64,000 bases of DNA, from positions 281,741-345,740 of the forward strand of contig NMRA01000274.1 in NCBI GenBank assembly GCA_002633005.1, given 5' to 3'. Shown piece by piece: positions 24,301 to 32,349 of the stretch. Below the pieces are notes generated by a model. The model ran no database searches, had not been told where the DNA came from, and saw only the letters and a list, made by a program, of their open reading frames with translations. How positions within the stretch are numbered: the first letter of the stretch is position 1; every line of letters starts with the position of its first letter. The stretch is from Phoronis australis. Its lineage: Eukaryota; Phoronida; Phoronidae. Both the position numbers and the translations under genes were made by a program.

Positions 24301-27300
24301 AAACATGCTGGCATTAAAACCATAACAGAATATAAACGCTGTCCAGTAACCACCCTATCGCCATCTAGCGACTTGGGAAAGTTCATCATGTCGCCGCAAC
24401 ATCGGATAATAGCTTTGCTTTTGATGGTAGAAGCCAAATGCTTTTCTGGCAAAGAAATTTTTGAACCAGTAGGTCAAAATCAATCAGTCTGCTTCGTGAT
24501 TTTCATGTCAGGTAATCAGTAGGAGAGAATGACCTTTTTAACAATATTTCAGTATGTGAAAAAATTTCCCGTGAATCTCATCTCCATTCTGACAAAAGTA
24601 ATTGAAGCTTTTAATGATGTGGGGCAAATGGAAATTGGTAGCCTGTGTAAGAAACAATATAAATTGCTTTTCTACTCAAAAGACACAGGCAGTCTTTAGG
24701 AACTTTGTTGGAAATGGCCTTTAAAAACATTTAACTCTAAAATTGTTCACAGAATGCCAAGATAGTGATTGTTCAATATCTACTAGAAGTGACATAACTC
24801 ACCAATTCTCCTTTCCAAAAGTGACCCCTGTTGGGCAAGCTTGATAGCATTGATGTAGCCAAACGACACATCGCAACCAAGCATATCACACAATATCAAC
24901 TCTGTAACGTATTCCTTGATCTGTGCCTACAACCAAGCATATCACACAATATCAACTCTGTAACGTATTCCTTTACCTGTGCCTACAACCAAGCATATCA
25001 CAAAATATCAACTCTGTAACATATTCCTTGATCTGTGCTTACAACCAAAACCTCAGTTAACGACAGTCAGTAATGCCGTGACTACTTTTTACAAAGATTT
25101 CATTTTTGAGTGTAACAAGATTTCAAGCTCAGACGCCTGCGAAATGCAGAGAGGTTACGTCGAGCCAAGAAGGAAAGGGCTAAGCGAAGGTCTCAGTTTG
25201 TCAAGGACCCCTTCAGATTTACAAAGACCTTACTGGGGGAAGAGAGATCAGGCGAGTTGCAGTCAAGCAAAGAGGCAATAGAGCAACATCTTAACGCAGC
25301 TCATGGAGACGACAGACGAGATGTGCCCCTCGGAGTGTGTTCGAGAGTGGAGGCTGTGAATAGGCCAGAGAGTGAATTAGACACGAAAGAACCTACGTGG
25401 AAGGAACTGCTGCAGGTGGTTAAGAAAGCGCGGTCGGGTTCAGCCCCAGGTCCAAGTGGCATCCCGTACAAGACCTACAAGAAGTGTCCCTTGCTGCTAA
25501 GGCAGCTGTGGCTGATTCTAAAGACAGTATGGAGAAAGGGCAAGATACCTACTGGCTGGAAGGTCGCAGAGGGGTGCTTTGTGCCCAAGGAGAAGGATGC
25601 TGCTGCGGTTGACCAGTTTAGAACAATATCACTGCTGAGTGTAGAAGGGAAGATGTTCTTTGGGATCCTTGCTAGGAGGTTGACATCCTATCTCTTAGAC
25701 AACAAGTACATAGACACATCTGTCCAGAAAGGAGGAATTCCTGGTTTTTCAGGCTGTGTTGAACATACGAGCGTCTTGAGCCAGCTGATTAGGGAGGCCA
25801 AGTCGAAGAGGAAAGACCTGACGTGTGTGTGGCTGGACTTAGCTAATGCCTACGGTTCCATACCCCACCAGCTGATCAACATAGCATTAGAGTACTATCA
25901 TGTTCCGGAGCATATCAGTCGCATGTTAACAGATTATTTTCGAGGTATCCAGTTGAGGTTTACTGTAGGCGCCATCACTACAGACTGGATCAAGCTGGAA
26001 AGAGGTATAATAACTGGATGTACCATCTCTCCTACTCTGTTCATCATGGGGATGAATTTTCTGATAAAGGCCGGAGAAAGGGAATGTAGGGGTCCGAGGC
26101 TACAGTCCGGTATCGTGGTGCCTGTAATTAGAGCATTTATGGATGACTTGACAGTAACTACGGTGACGCATGTGCAAGCTCGGTGGGTTTTGGCAGCTCT
26201 AGATGAAGTAGCAACGTGGGCTCGTATGAAGTTTAAACCCAGGAAGTCGAGACTTCTGATAATGAGAGGTGGGAAAGTAGTCAACAGATTTACCTTGACC
26301 ATTCAAGGCGAACAAATTCCATCAATTGTTAATAACCCCATCAAGTGCCTAGGTAAATGGTACGATGATCTCCTGTGCGACAAGAACAACATCAAGCTGA
26401 TGGAGACCCAGGTGACGGAGTGGTTGAAGAGAATAGAGAAAAGCGGTCTTCCTGGCAAGTACAAGGCATGGATTTACCAGCACGGGCTGTTACCTCGAGC
26501 AACGTGGGGTCTAATGCTGTACGACATCCCGATATCGGCGGTGGAGTGCCTGGAGAGAACTGTAAGCAAGTGGCTGAGGAAGTGGTTGGGAGTCCCAAGA
26601 AGCTTCACACAGGTTGGCCTTTATAGCAGAACAGCAGAGCTTCAGCTGCCTCTAGCATCAATCACGGAGGAGTTTAAAGTAGGAAAGTGCAGGCTGGTTC
26701 TCACATTACGTGACTCTAGAGATCCAAAGGTGAGGGATGCTGGCGTCATGACAAGATCAGGGAGACGGTGGTCAGCAGACACATCTGTGAGCCAGGCGGA
26801 GAGTTTGTTACAGATCAGAGATATAATTGGAAGCACCTGCGTAGGACGCCAGGGGTTGGGGACATCCCAGTTCCAGCAGTGGGAAAAAGCGAGTGAGAGG
26901 CAGCGGAGGGAGATGGTCCAAGCTGAGGTGAGAGCAGCGGAGGAGGAAGCCCGTAAAGCCAAGGCAGTCCAACTAAGCCAGCAGGGAGCATGGACCAGGT
27001 GGAACCTTCCAGAGAGGAAAATATCGTGGGCAGACGTTTGGAGTATGGAGCCGATGCGTGTCCAGTTTCTACTTCGCTCGGTTTACGACGTGTTACCATC
27101 GCCTGCAAACCTTCTTCGCTGGGGCCTAGTGGATGACCCAGCCTGCCAGTTGTGCGGAGGAAGAGGTACGTTGGCCCACATCTTATCAGGGTGTAAGATG
27201 GCACTACAGCAGGGCCGATACAGGTGGCGTCATGACCAAGTACTGAAGACCCTTGCAGACATCATAGATGGAGAGCGTAAGACAAGAGTAACACAGCCTA

Positions 27301-30300
27301 GGGCAAGCAGACAGCACATACAATTCGTCAGGGAAGGTGAGATACGGAAGAAGTCACGTCAGCAGCCTTGCATCCTGGATGGAGTAAGCTGGGAAATGAG
27401 AGTAGATCTGGGAAGAAAGCTTGTGTTCCCGAGTATTGTGGAAACATCACTTCGGCCTGACATCATTCTGTGGTCGGACATTCATCAATGTATAGTGATT
27501 ATAGAGCTTACGGTGCCTTGGGAGGAAGGATGCGAAGAGGCCCATGAGAGGAAATTATCTAAGTATAGCGAGCTGGCGGAGACATGTAGAGCTCGGGGCT
27601 GGCGAACTTGGTTGTTTCCTGTAGAGGTGGGATGTAGAGGATTCCCTGCAAGATCTGTATGGTGGTTGCTGGAGAAGATTGGTGTGCGAGGGGGAAGGAA
27701 GAAAGCTGCAGTGAGAAGACTGGGCGAGACAGCTGAGAGGACATCTTGTTGGCTGTGGTACCGTCGGAATGAAGGAAGTTGGAGGCCTCAGTGATGCACA
27801 GTGGGTTGGCCGCCACTGTGGACCCACCAGTGGAGACCGTTATGGTTTAGGGTCGAAACGAGTCGAGGAAGCTGGATGCCATCTGACGACATCAAGCTAC
27901 GCCTCCAACTAGTTAGTGTACGGCGGGTAGAAGAGAATCCTGGTTTAGCTGTTACGAAGAAGGGGCGACAAGACGTCAGACTACATAGAAGCCTGACAAC
28001 TATTGAGGCAGATAACATCACTGTAAGTACACACACCAATATCTGAAGATCTCCATTATTCTAACAGTTTAATTACCAATTGGCAAACTCCTAAGATGAG
28101 AAATGTGTGTAAAATTTTCTGTTAGCATTATTTTTGGAGATTTTTAATTTAAGAGGCATGCCTGGTTAACCTCAGAATTTCTAATCATTTCACTGGAATT
28201 TCTTTTGACCTAGTGATAATTTCAACAGTTTTCAGATCACGAAGGTGATGTTCAGTCACATAACTGAGTCATCAAGGGCCCTGATCAAACAAAACCAATA
28301 GACCTTACACACCTGCAAATTTCAAGCACCACATTGCACGAAACTGGAGCTGAAACTAATTCAATGTCAAGACGTAGATTTCTATAAAAATGAAGATAAT
28401 ACCTCTGAAAGAGAAAATTAAGCACTTGACATCACACCTATTAGCATCACAGTAACGATCAAAATGTAAATATTCCGACATAAATTCTAAAATCTATTGA
28501 CGGATTCACACCAATATCTACTCCGCTTACATCACTTGCCAATGTAAATGAGCTAGAAGTCGCAGTGAATAGACAACTAGATGTTAGAAATGATCTTACT
28601 ATTATCACCACCTCAAAGCAGTTTCAGGACGTTACAAGTCTCCTGGCCAATCACCTGTGATCACCATGGGTGAACAGAGGCGAGCCACAATTTACATCAC
28701 AGGTATATCTAGCCTTCTCATGTAAGACAGCCTTTGACAGTACACCAGTGGAACTTTTTTCAGATGACTGATCAGCCTGCTGGACTGATCAGCCTGCTGG
28801 TCAGGGGTCCACTTCATGCCTTTAGACTAAGGACAGATATTGCTGAGTGTATAGATTTAAGTAATTATGAACGCTTCACAGTTTAGAAATAAATGATATA
28901 GAAATTATATCAGTAACTAGCAATTTGTATATTGCTTTAGTGAGATTTAAATATTTTTCAGAAATATGTTGAATGTGTTTCCAGCTTAAGACCAAATGTG
29001 TCTTGAGTCCGTCAGTCACCATTTGTGAAATAGACACCAGATGGCGTACGTAAATGCTGTAATACTCGAGGAAGTACGTCTCACCTGGGAAGTGTCCGGT
29101 TGTGATAACTTCTGTCTCAGGAGCTTTACTTCTCTTTTAAGGACTTGTTCTTCTTCCTAAATTAATTTAAACTAGCTTAGAAATTTACATGTAAAACAAG
29201 ACACCAATACAAAGTCCTCGTTGCAGTGAGTTTCATTGCTGACATAAAAATTGTGCAGCTTATTGGGACATGACAAATCTTTGTTCACTTGGTTGACTCA
29301 GTTCAGAATTGGTTTAGCAAGGTTAATCATACAATGTTTTTCTATACCTCTGCAAAGAAGAGAGTTGTAATCGAGACGTACCTCTCAGAACAACTAAAAG
29401 AAGGTGTTGGTCAAGTTAGCCAGCCAGCTAGCTGTATGAAGACTGTTGTATGCTATGGTCCCTGATTGTGAACAGATGTAGAGAACCAGTTTCTTCCAAC
29501 AGACAAAATTGTGACGTCTGACATATAGTACATGCTGTCAAGCAAGAGAATGAAAAAGCAGACGAATTGGCTGGACTGCTGATTGACAGCAGCCCGACAT
29601 CAGGTTTCTTATGAAGCATTCCTCGACCGGAAAAACTGTCAACTATGATGAGTGACCTCTGAACTTAATTTGGGGAACACCCTTTGGCTTTGCCCTTTGG
29701 TATATTGCATCCCCTAACGTCAGGGAGGAAAAGTGACGAGATTATCAGTGCTCTACATCACCACCAGGCTGTGCCACTCAGTGGTGGCCAACTACAGTTG
29801 CTTGCTACAGCTATTGTAACCCTAAGACCTAGTCTATTAACTATTAGACAGTTCTGCCTGACTGACTAGGACCACAGGCGTCCTCAGCTTCTGATCGTCC
29901 CAATGCACTATATATAATACTACAATGTAGACACTCCCGATCAGAAATTCCACGGGTGCTTCAATTCAGCCGTCCATATCAAACACAAAACTCAATAAAT
30001 TTACACAAAACAAGGTTTCAACAAACATTAGCAATTGTTTTTTCTTCTAATACCATTCATGGTGTCCTGCTCCAGCGAGATCGAACCGTCCACGGAGGCT
30101 TGATGCGTTGGCTTTTTGGGAACATTTTTGTGCTTTGACTGCAATTTGTTGCGATCTCACTGGAGCAGGACACCGTGAATGGTATTAGAAGAAAGAACAA
30201 TTGCTAATGATTTGTTGAAACCTTGCTTTGTGTAAATTTATAGTTTTCTGTTTTATATGGACGGCTGAAGTGAAGCACCAGTGGAATTTCTGGTCGGGAG

Positions 30301-30673
30301 TGTCGTACCTTGTAGTATTATATATGGTGTATTGGGAACGATCAGAAGCTGAGGACGCCTGTTACTAGTAGGACTGTTCGGCTAGTGTGAACTGTCTGAC
30401 TTATTCCTTTGCTTCCAACATACATTTAAAACTACGAGTTGAGGATGAAACAAAACACAAACGATTGATATAAAATAAAAGTGCAATAAACTTTCCAACC
30501 GTGCGTAATTATCAACTCACAAATTTTGTCGAACAGTCTTTCAAATTCTTGACGAAGCTCATAAACCCCCGCGATCCAGAAGAAAACCCAGCATCCCCAG
30601 TGCCAACTATTCCACCTCCAAATAACCCTGGAAGAGCAGCCAACGTCCTTTCCACGACATCGGACATTGTCAT
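9190..30673 (-). CDS. AP4E1: AP-4 complex subunit epsilon (large adaptin), split gene
   Basis: Large subunit of the AP-4 adaptor, which sorts cargo at the trans-Golgi network. Fifteen coding exons join in frame from the start codon, total about 2054 nt (684 residues): 30521-30673, 29085-29156, 24803-24920, 23384-23457, 21280-21401, 20512-20671, 19491-19657, 18756-18829, 17136-17258, 16546-16655, 15638-15790, 14280-14373, 13248-13366, 11669-11980, 10710-10912. Hallmarks matching the animal protein are the N-terminus MSDVVERTLAALPGLF, KALCDKDPGVM, VPAPWVQINIL with LGKNDQR, DLAKCIGKF, NHQMTMIDCLEDKD, TLELLCKMTN and LSFLDDFVSDALEAGASPY. This is the whole armadillo trunk. A probable linker exon is at 9190-9311. 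The human protein is about 1137 residues, so the rest of the linker and the C-terminal ear are unassigned. Intron 2 carries an antisense LINE; intron 1 carries a foldback element. The next gene upstream is a divergent tRNA-Ser. Confidence 0.93.
10200..10650. repeat. Dispersed repeat, copy 2 (AP4E1 3' intron)
   Basis: Same block order as 1185-1575. It ends about 60 bases from the AP4E1 exon 15 donor. Confidence 0.5.
10710..10912 (-). CDS. AP4E1: AP4E1 exon 15 (end of trunk, start of linker)
   Basis: About 203 nt, acceptor CCGATTTCAG, donor GTATGT in phase 2. It encodes FDFTLSFLDDFVSDALEAGA then SPYMPASLQQKQIQETEGT and a His/Ser-rich tail. It matches the human SLSFLDGFVAEGLSQGAAPY block that closes the trunk. 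Confidence 0.87.
11669..11980 (-). CDS. AP4E1: AP4E1 exon 14
   Basis: 312 nt, acceptor GATTATTTCAG, donor GTACGT, phase 0 both sides (104 codons). It begins VLGHYWTTLEGQPTDVAAKL, matching human VLGEYSYLLDKETPEEVIAKL, and ends ...DFNGDLLKE. Confidence 0.9.
12294..12543. mobile_element. MITE, CAGGGGTC family copy 1
   Basis: Starts CAGGGGTCTATTTCACGAAA and ends TTAAGTCACCCTTCATGAGA. The interior has AAATAATTTATAGAAGTTAT and CTCAAGTGAGATTTAATTAT. The same skeleton appears at 15340-15560, 21075-21262, 28804-29040 and 45684-45938. No coding capacity. Confidence 0.65.
12672..12810. repeat. Tandem repeat, about 43-49 bp x3, AT-rich
   Basis: Three copies of TATTTATTTTCATCAAAAA followed by a variable A-rich part and AATTTGG or AATTTGA, in an AP4E1 intron. 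Confidence 0.75.
13248..13366 (-). CDS. AP4E1: AP4E1 exon 13
   Basis: 119 nt, acceptor GATTTTTCAG, donor GTAGGT. It encodes TESIAPNETCQKFAAETYLG then LLEEHGLSTPRVLVQISAW. Phase 0 out. Confidence 0.87.
14280..14373 (-). CDS. AP4E1: AP4E1 exon 12
   Basis: About 94 nt, donor GTGGGT in phase 1. The acceptor is either TATAG or TATAGAG (14375 or 14373); phase favours 14373. It encodes WYLEMVNSIVLTAPECITDD ... SVIRTIKD, the counterpart of human WFIQTMNAVFSVGGDVM. Confidence 0.82.
15340..15560. mobile_element. MITE, CAGGGGTC family copy 2
   Basis: Interior AGAAATAATTTATAGAAATT and end CATGAAACGGACCCCTG match the family. The left end is degraded. In an AP4E1 intron. Confidence 0.6.
15638..15790 (-). 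CDS. AP4E1: AP4E1 exon 11
   Basis: 153 nt, acceptor TTTCTGTAG. It encodes TLELLCKMTNKLNVAVICSK ... DQYLRSDLITKILMLSEKYP. The donor (GTTGTC) is weak; it was chosen because it keeps the frame with exon 12 and avoids a stop. The join is one or two residues shorter than in relatives, so this end is less certain. Confidence 0.8.
16546..16655 (-). CDS. AP4E1: AP4E1 exon 10
   Basis: 110 nt, acceptor TTCTTACAG, donor GTGTGA. It encodes LKSLAAIVEVDPAHAVNHQM then TMIDCLEDKDVTIRRK. Confidence 0.9.
17136..17258 (-). CDS. AP4E1: AP4E1 exon 9
   Basis: 123 nt, acceptor ATGATAG, donor GTTAGT. It encodes VVQECILTGAALCPHPKLLE then DLAKCIGKFLRAKSNNLRYL. Phases 1 in and 1 out agree with both neighbours. Confidence 0.88.
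18756..18829 (-). CDS. AP4E1: AP4E1 exon 8
   Basis: 74 nt, acceptor TCTATTGCAG, donor GTAGGT. It encodes SSNAIYPVLTEVLQRSEINQ then NITF, matching human MYDVLDESLRRAELNHNVTY. Confidence 0.88.
19491..19657 (-). CDS. AP4E1: AP4E1 exon 7
   Basis: 167 nt, acceptor TTGCGTTAAAG, donor GTAAGA. It encodes DNPEKYRDIVPSLINILRQV ... VPAPWVQINILKMLALLGKN then DQ. PAPW is typical of epsilon rather than gamma adaptin. Confidence 0.94.
20512..20671 (-). CDS. AP4E1: AP4E1 exon 6
   Basis: 160 nt, acceptor TTCTATGCAG, donor GTGAGC. It encodes ELVRKKAVMCLHRFF, APNLVQHVHQLFKKALCDKD and HIYMELIK. Strongest AP-4 epsilon match in the gene. Confidence 0.95.
21075..21262. mobile_element. MITE, CAGGGGTC family copy 3 (inverted)
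   Basis: Opposite orientation to copies 1 and 2: AAATAATTAAATCTCCCCTG, then GAGATAATTTCTACACATTA, ending TTTTCAGGAAACCCCTG, directly below AP4E1 exon 5. Confidence 0.6.
21280..21401 (-). CDS. AP4E1: AP4E1 exon 5
   Basis: 122 nt, acceptor GTGCTTTCAG, donor GTATGA, phase 0 to 2. It encodes DLRSSNILEVCCALTVL ... IPMMLPLVEEKLSHP. Confidence 0.92.
22071..22157. repeat. 39-bp-arm hairpin in AP4E1 intron 4
   Basis: Left arm 22071-22109 and right arm 22119-22157 pair at 36 of 39 positions around a 9-nt loop (TACGATGTC). The arm core is TTCAGCAAAC(G/A)ATGTCATAT. It could be a tiny foldback transposon or a pre-miRNA-like hairpin. Confidence 0.85.
22455..22602. repeat. Tandem repeat, about 38 bp x4
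   Basis: Copies of TCAATGC(A/G/T)GACCTGTCCA and TTTTTTCATTAGGTCATCAG at about 22455, 22492, 22532 and 22570, in an AP4E1 intron; the second copy is the most diverged. Confidence 0.75.
23384..23457 (-). CDS. AP4E1: AP4E1 exon 4
   Basis: 74 nt, acceptor TTTATTTCAG, donor GTTTGT. It encodes (G)YLATCLLLHENHELSVLL then VNSLQK, matching human GYLAVSLFLHESHELLLLLVN. Confidence 0.9.
24803..24920 (-). CDS. AP4E1: AP4E1 exon 3 (acceptor region present in triplicate)
   Basis: 118 nt from acceptor GTAGGCACAG to donor GTGAGT. It encodes IKEYVTELILCDMLG then CDVSFGYINAIKLAQQG and LLERRI, ending in phase 1. The acceptor and first ~45 nt of this exon are repeated twice more upstream (to about 25042). Reading through from either outer copy runs into a stop or out of frame, so only this proximal copy yields the normal protein. 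Confidence 0.9.
24875..25042. repeat. 56-bp tandem repeat x3 containing a splice acceptor
   Basis: Units begin at 24875, 24931 and 24987, each 56 bp, starting AACCAAGCATATCACA and ending CTGTGCCTAC (third ends CTGTGCTTAC). On the minus strand each unit carries an acceptor-like TTGTAGGCACAG and the start of AP4E1 exon 3. The units differ by only a few bases. Confidence 0.93.
25116..27794 (+). CDS. Reverse transcriptase with RLE endonuclease (R2/R4/NeSL-type non-LTR retrotransposon), 5' truncated
   Basis: An uninterrupted frame of 892 codons, open from 25116 with no clear start. It begins KLRRLRNAERLRRAKKERAK, the region just before the RT domain, so the usual N-terminal zinc-finger/Myb part is missing. 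RT motifs: A in LDLANAYGSIPH (Asp codon 25836), B in GIITGCTISPTLF, C FMDD at 26136-26147, then D and E. The C-terminal part has a CCHC knuckle (CQLCGGRGTLAHILSGC, from 27144) and a restriction-like endonuclease signature, PD (27456) followed 14 residues later by E in IIELTVPWE. Such elements copy RNA into nicked target DNA. It lies in AP4E1 intron 2, antisense to the gene. The absence of frameshifts suggests a fairly recent insertion. Confidence 0.93.
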   Translation, partial: QDFKLRRLRNAERLRRAKKERAKRRSQFVKDPFRFTKTLLGEERSGELQSSKEAIEQHLNAAHGDDRRDVPLGVCSRVEAVNRPESELDTKEPTWKELLQVVKKARSGSAPGPSGIPYKTYKKCPLLLRQLWLILKTVWRKGKIPTGWKVAEGCFVPKEKDAAAVDQFRTISLLSVEGKMFFGILARRLTSYLLDNKYIDTSVQKGGIPGFSGCVEHTSVLSQLIREAKSKRKDLTCVWLDLANAYGSIPHQLINIALEYYHVPEHISRMLTDYFRGIQLRFTVGAITTDWIKLERGIITGCTISPTLFIMGMNFLIKAGERECRGPRLQSGIVVPVIRAFMDDLTVTTVTHVQARWVLAALDEVATWARMKFKPRKSRLLIMRGGKVVNRFTLTIQGEQIPSIVNNPIKCLGKWYDDLLCDKNNIKLMETQVTEWLKRIEKSGLPGKYKAWIYQHGLLPRATWGLMLYDIPISAVECLERTVSKWLRKWLGVPRSFTQVGLYSRTAELQLPLASITEEFKVGKCRLVLTLRDSRDPKVRDAGVMTRSGRRWSADTSVSQAESLLQIRDIIGSTCVGRQGLGTSQFQQWEKASERQRREMVQAEVRAAEEEARKAKAVQLSQQGAWTRWNLPERKISWADVWSMEPMRVQFLLRSVYDVLPSPANLLRWGLVDDPACQLCGGRGTLAHILSGCKMALQQGRYRWRHDQVLKTLADIIDGERKTRVTQPRASRQHIQFVREGEIRKKSRQQPCILDGVSWEMRVDLGRKLVFPSIVETSLRPDIILWSDIHQCIVIIELTVPWEEGCEEAHERKLSKYSELAETCRARGWRTWLFPVEVGCRGFPARSVWWLLEKIGVRGGRKKAAVRRLGETAERTSCWLWYRRNEGSWRPQ
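25116..28050 (+). mobile_element. 5'-truncated RLE-type LINE insertion
   Basis: Coding part 25116-27794 plus about 250 bp of 3' untranslated sequence. Base composition is clearly more GC-rich than the host intron, and drops back to AT-rich near 28050. The 5' break falls between 25042 and 25125. I could not identify target-site duplications or a tail. Confidence 0.8.
28804..29040. mobile_element. MITE, CAGGGGTC family copy 4
   Basis: Starts CAGGGGTCCACTTCATGCCT and ends CCATTTGTGAAATAGACACC, with GTAATTATGAACGCTTCACA and AGTGAGATTTAAATATTTTT inside. It lies about 45 bp below AP4E1 exon 2. Confidence 0.65.
29085..29156 (-). CDS. AP4E1: AP4E1 exon 2
   Basis: 72 nt, phase 0 on both sides, acceptor TTAATTTAG, donor GTGAGA. 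It encodes EEEQVLKREVKLLRQK plus eight residues, the counterpart of the human EEEKLIQQELSSLK helix. Confidence 0.85.
29874..30362. mobile_element. 489-bp foldback transposon with 210-bp inverted arms
   Basis: Arms 29874-30083 and 30152-30362 are inverted near-copies (ends ACAGGCGTCCTCAGCTTCTG; inner ends TCCTGCTCCAG(C/T)GAGATCG) around a ~68-bp centre. No coding capacity. It sits in AP4E1 intron 1. Same termini as 6786-6884. Flanks give no clean target duplication. Confidence 0.9.
30521..30673 (-). CDS. AP4E1: AP4E1 exon 1 (start codon)
   Basis: Begins MTMSDVVERTLAALPGLF. The second Met (30665-30667) aligns with the start of the human protein, so either ATG could serve. It ends ...KNLKDCSTKF before the donor GTGAGT, phase 0. 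A Gly-rich stretch (GGGIVGTGDAGF) follows the conserved start. Confidence 0.88.
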
Positions 30674-30993
30674 GAAGATAAAAAATCAACCCATCTTCAT
30701 TTCTACAGATTTTCAAAGAGCCTTTCCTAGCTAAACTTTGCTGAAGAACCGCTCCTGCGATCCAAACATGGGCGACTAATGACCTCTGACCTTCCGGGGG
30801 AAGCTGAGCTGGTGTTTTTAGAACATATGCCTAAGCAAATCCAAAAGCATATTAATGATTTAATATTAGGAACAAAATTTCACATATGGGATGTTTCAAT
30901 AAAATTTTCATTCATTAAACATCTAACAAGTTTATTTTAGATTTTAAAATCTAAAATTGTTCATATCTTATAAATTTTCCATCGTTAGTACCT
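30674..30993. promoter_or_regulatory. Divergent region between AP4E1 and tRNA-Ser
   Basis: The 320 bp between the AP4E1 start codon and the tRNA must hold the AP4E1 5' UTR and proximal promoter unless an upstream non-coding exon exists. It is AT-rich with no clear TATA box or CpG-dense core. Assignment is by position only. Confidence 0.35.
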
Positions 30994-31075
30994 GACGAGG
31001 TGGCCGAGTGGTTAAGGCGATGGACTGCTAATCCATTGGGGTCTCCCCGCGTGGGTTCGAATCCCATCCTCGTCG
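30994..31075 (+). tRNA. tRNA-Ser (anticodon GCT)
   Basis: 82 nt without intron. Acceptor GACGAGG pairs with CCTCGTC, discriminator G. The A box is TGGCCGAGTGG (31001-31011) and the B box GGTTCGAATCC (31054-31064). Anticodon stem ATGGA/TCCAT holds loop CTGCTAA with anticodon GCT at 31027-31029, reading AGC/AGU. A long variable arm, typical of Ser tRNA, follows. A run of six T follows at 31083. Confidence 0.98.
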
Positions 31076-31082
31076 ATCAGTA

Positions 31083-31088
31083 TTTTTT
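31083..31088 (+). terminator. RNA polymerase III terminator of tRNA-Ser
   Basis: Six consecutive T, 8 nt after the discriminator base. Confidence 0.85.
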
Positions 31089-32349
31089 CATTTGCTTCAC
31101 AATTGATTTATAACATAATAAGATTATGTGATGAAGGTATGTTTTACGGTTGTGCCAAATTCAAATGTTAAAAATTTATCGTGTGACAAATATGTCTACT
31201 ACAGTATGGTAAAAATATGGTAGTGTAAGACACCCAGGGTCTCACATTCACTCCTATGTTAGACAAGGTACACGGGCGGCAGACGAATAACAGTCGATAA
31301 CACAATTATCAAAAATGTCAATCACAGTGATGGAATTCAATAACTATTTGAAAACTAAATGGAAAAATAAAGAATACAGTAAGGTAGCGTGTCGAATTCG
31401 ATAAAACGAGGAAAATATTTCTTTGTAATTAAGCCCCTGAATATTTGAAATTGAATTAAGTTGCTTCCGTTTATCAATTTTTTATATAAGTGTTGTTAAT
31501 TATTGTGACCATTAACTTTGTCTATCTTACAACTATTTCTGGCTTTACAGCGTGCCTAACCATGAAGGAGTAGGTGTCTGCTTTGAACAAATACTAAATC
31601 GCTCAGATGACTCCAATGTCAAATTTAGATATTCTTGTCCTCTGGAGGACCACATAAAGTGAAATCGGCTCCAAGCATTTTAGAGAAAAATTACTTGTGA
31701 ACGTTCCTCCAAGCTTTACACCGTTTTTAAAAGATGCACAAAGTGATTTGACCAGACAAATCACAAAGGTTGTTCAGTATTTTTCAGCGTATTTAAAGTC
31801 CAAACTCCAATCATTTGAATAAACGGTTTCCTTAATCCTATAATGTTTTGAGTAATTGTCCACACGTATTTTACACATCTACCTCACCTGAAAGTAGGAA
31901 ATAAACCAATTCTTTTTCTTTCCTAGCCGTAAAGCATTCAAGATATTTCGAAATTCTGTTTTAGAAAATCAAGAGGGAATTTTCAATATCACTATTATGA
32001 AAAATATGTTGTTAACGTAAATACCGGTACAAAAAGTTCCATCATTTATTATCCTCCGTGCTTCTGTTATTAATACCGTTCTAGTTGTAGTATTAAACGC
32101 ATTTTACGCCTTTCTTTTGTGACTTTCAATTACTGTTCTATTAGACTAGTATTCCAGAGCTGTAGGAAGCGGGGGGGGGCAACCGACATACGCGTAGGGT
32201 GGGCACAGTCGAGAAAAGAAAGACAGTGCTAAATGTGGATAAGAGAGAAAATTCAAGAGAACATTTAAATTCTGTGTCAGTGCATGGTTTACTGTTTGAG
32301 GATCCTGGCCAGGACATTGCTGTTGAGGTCTCCGCTTTCGCAGCACAGG

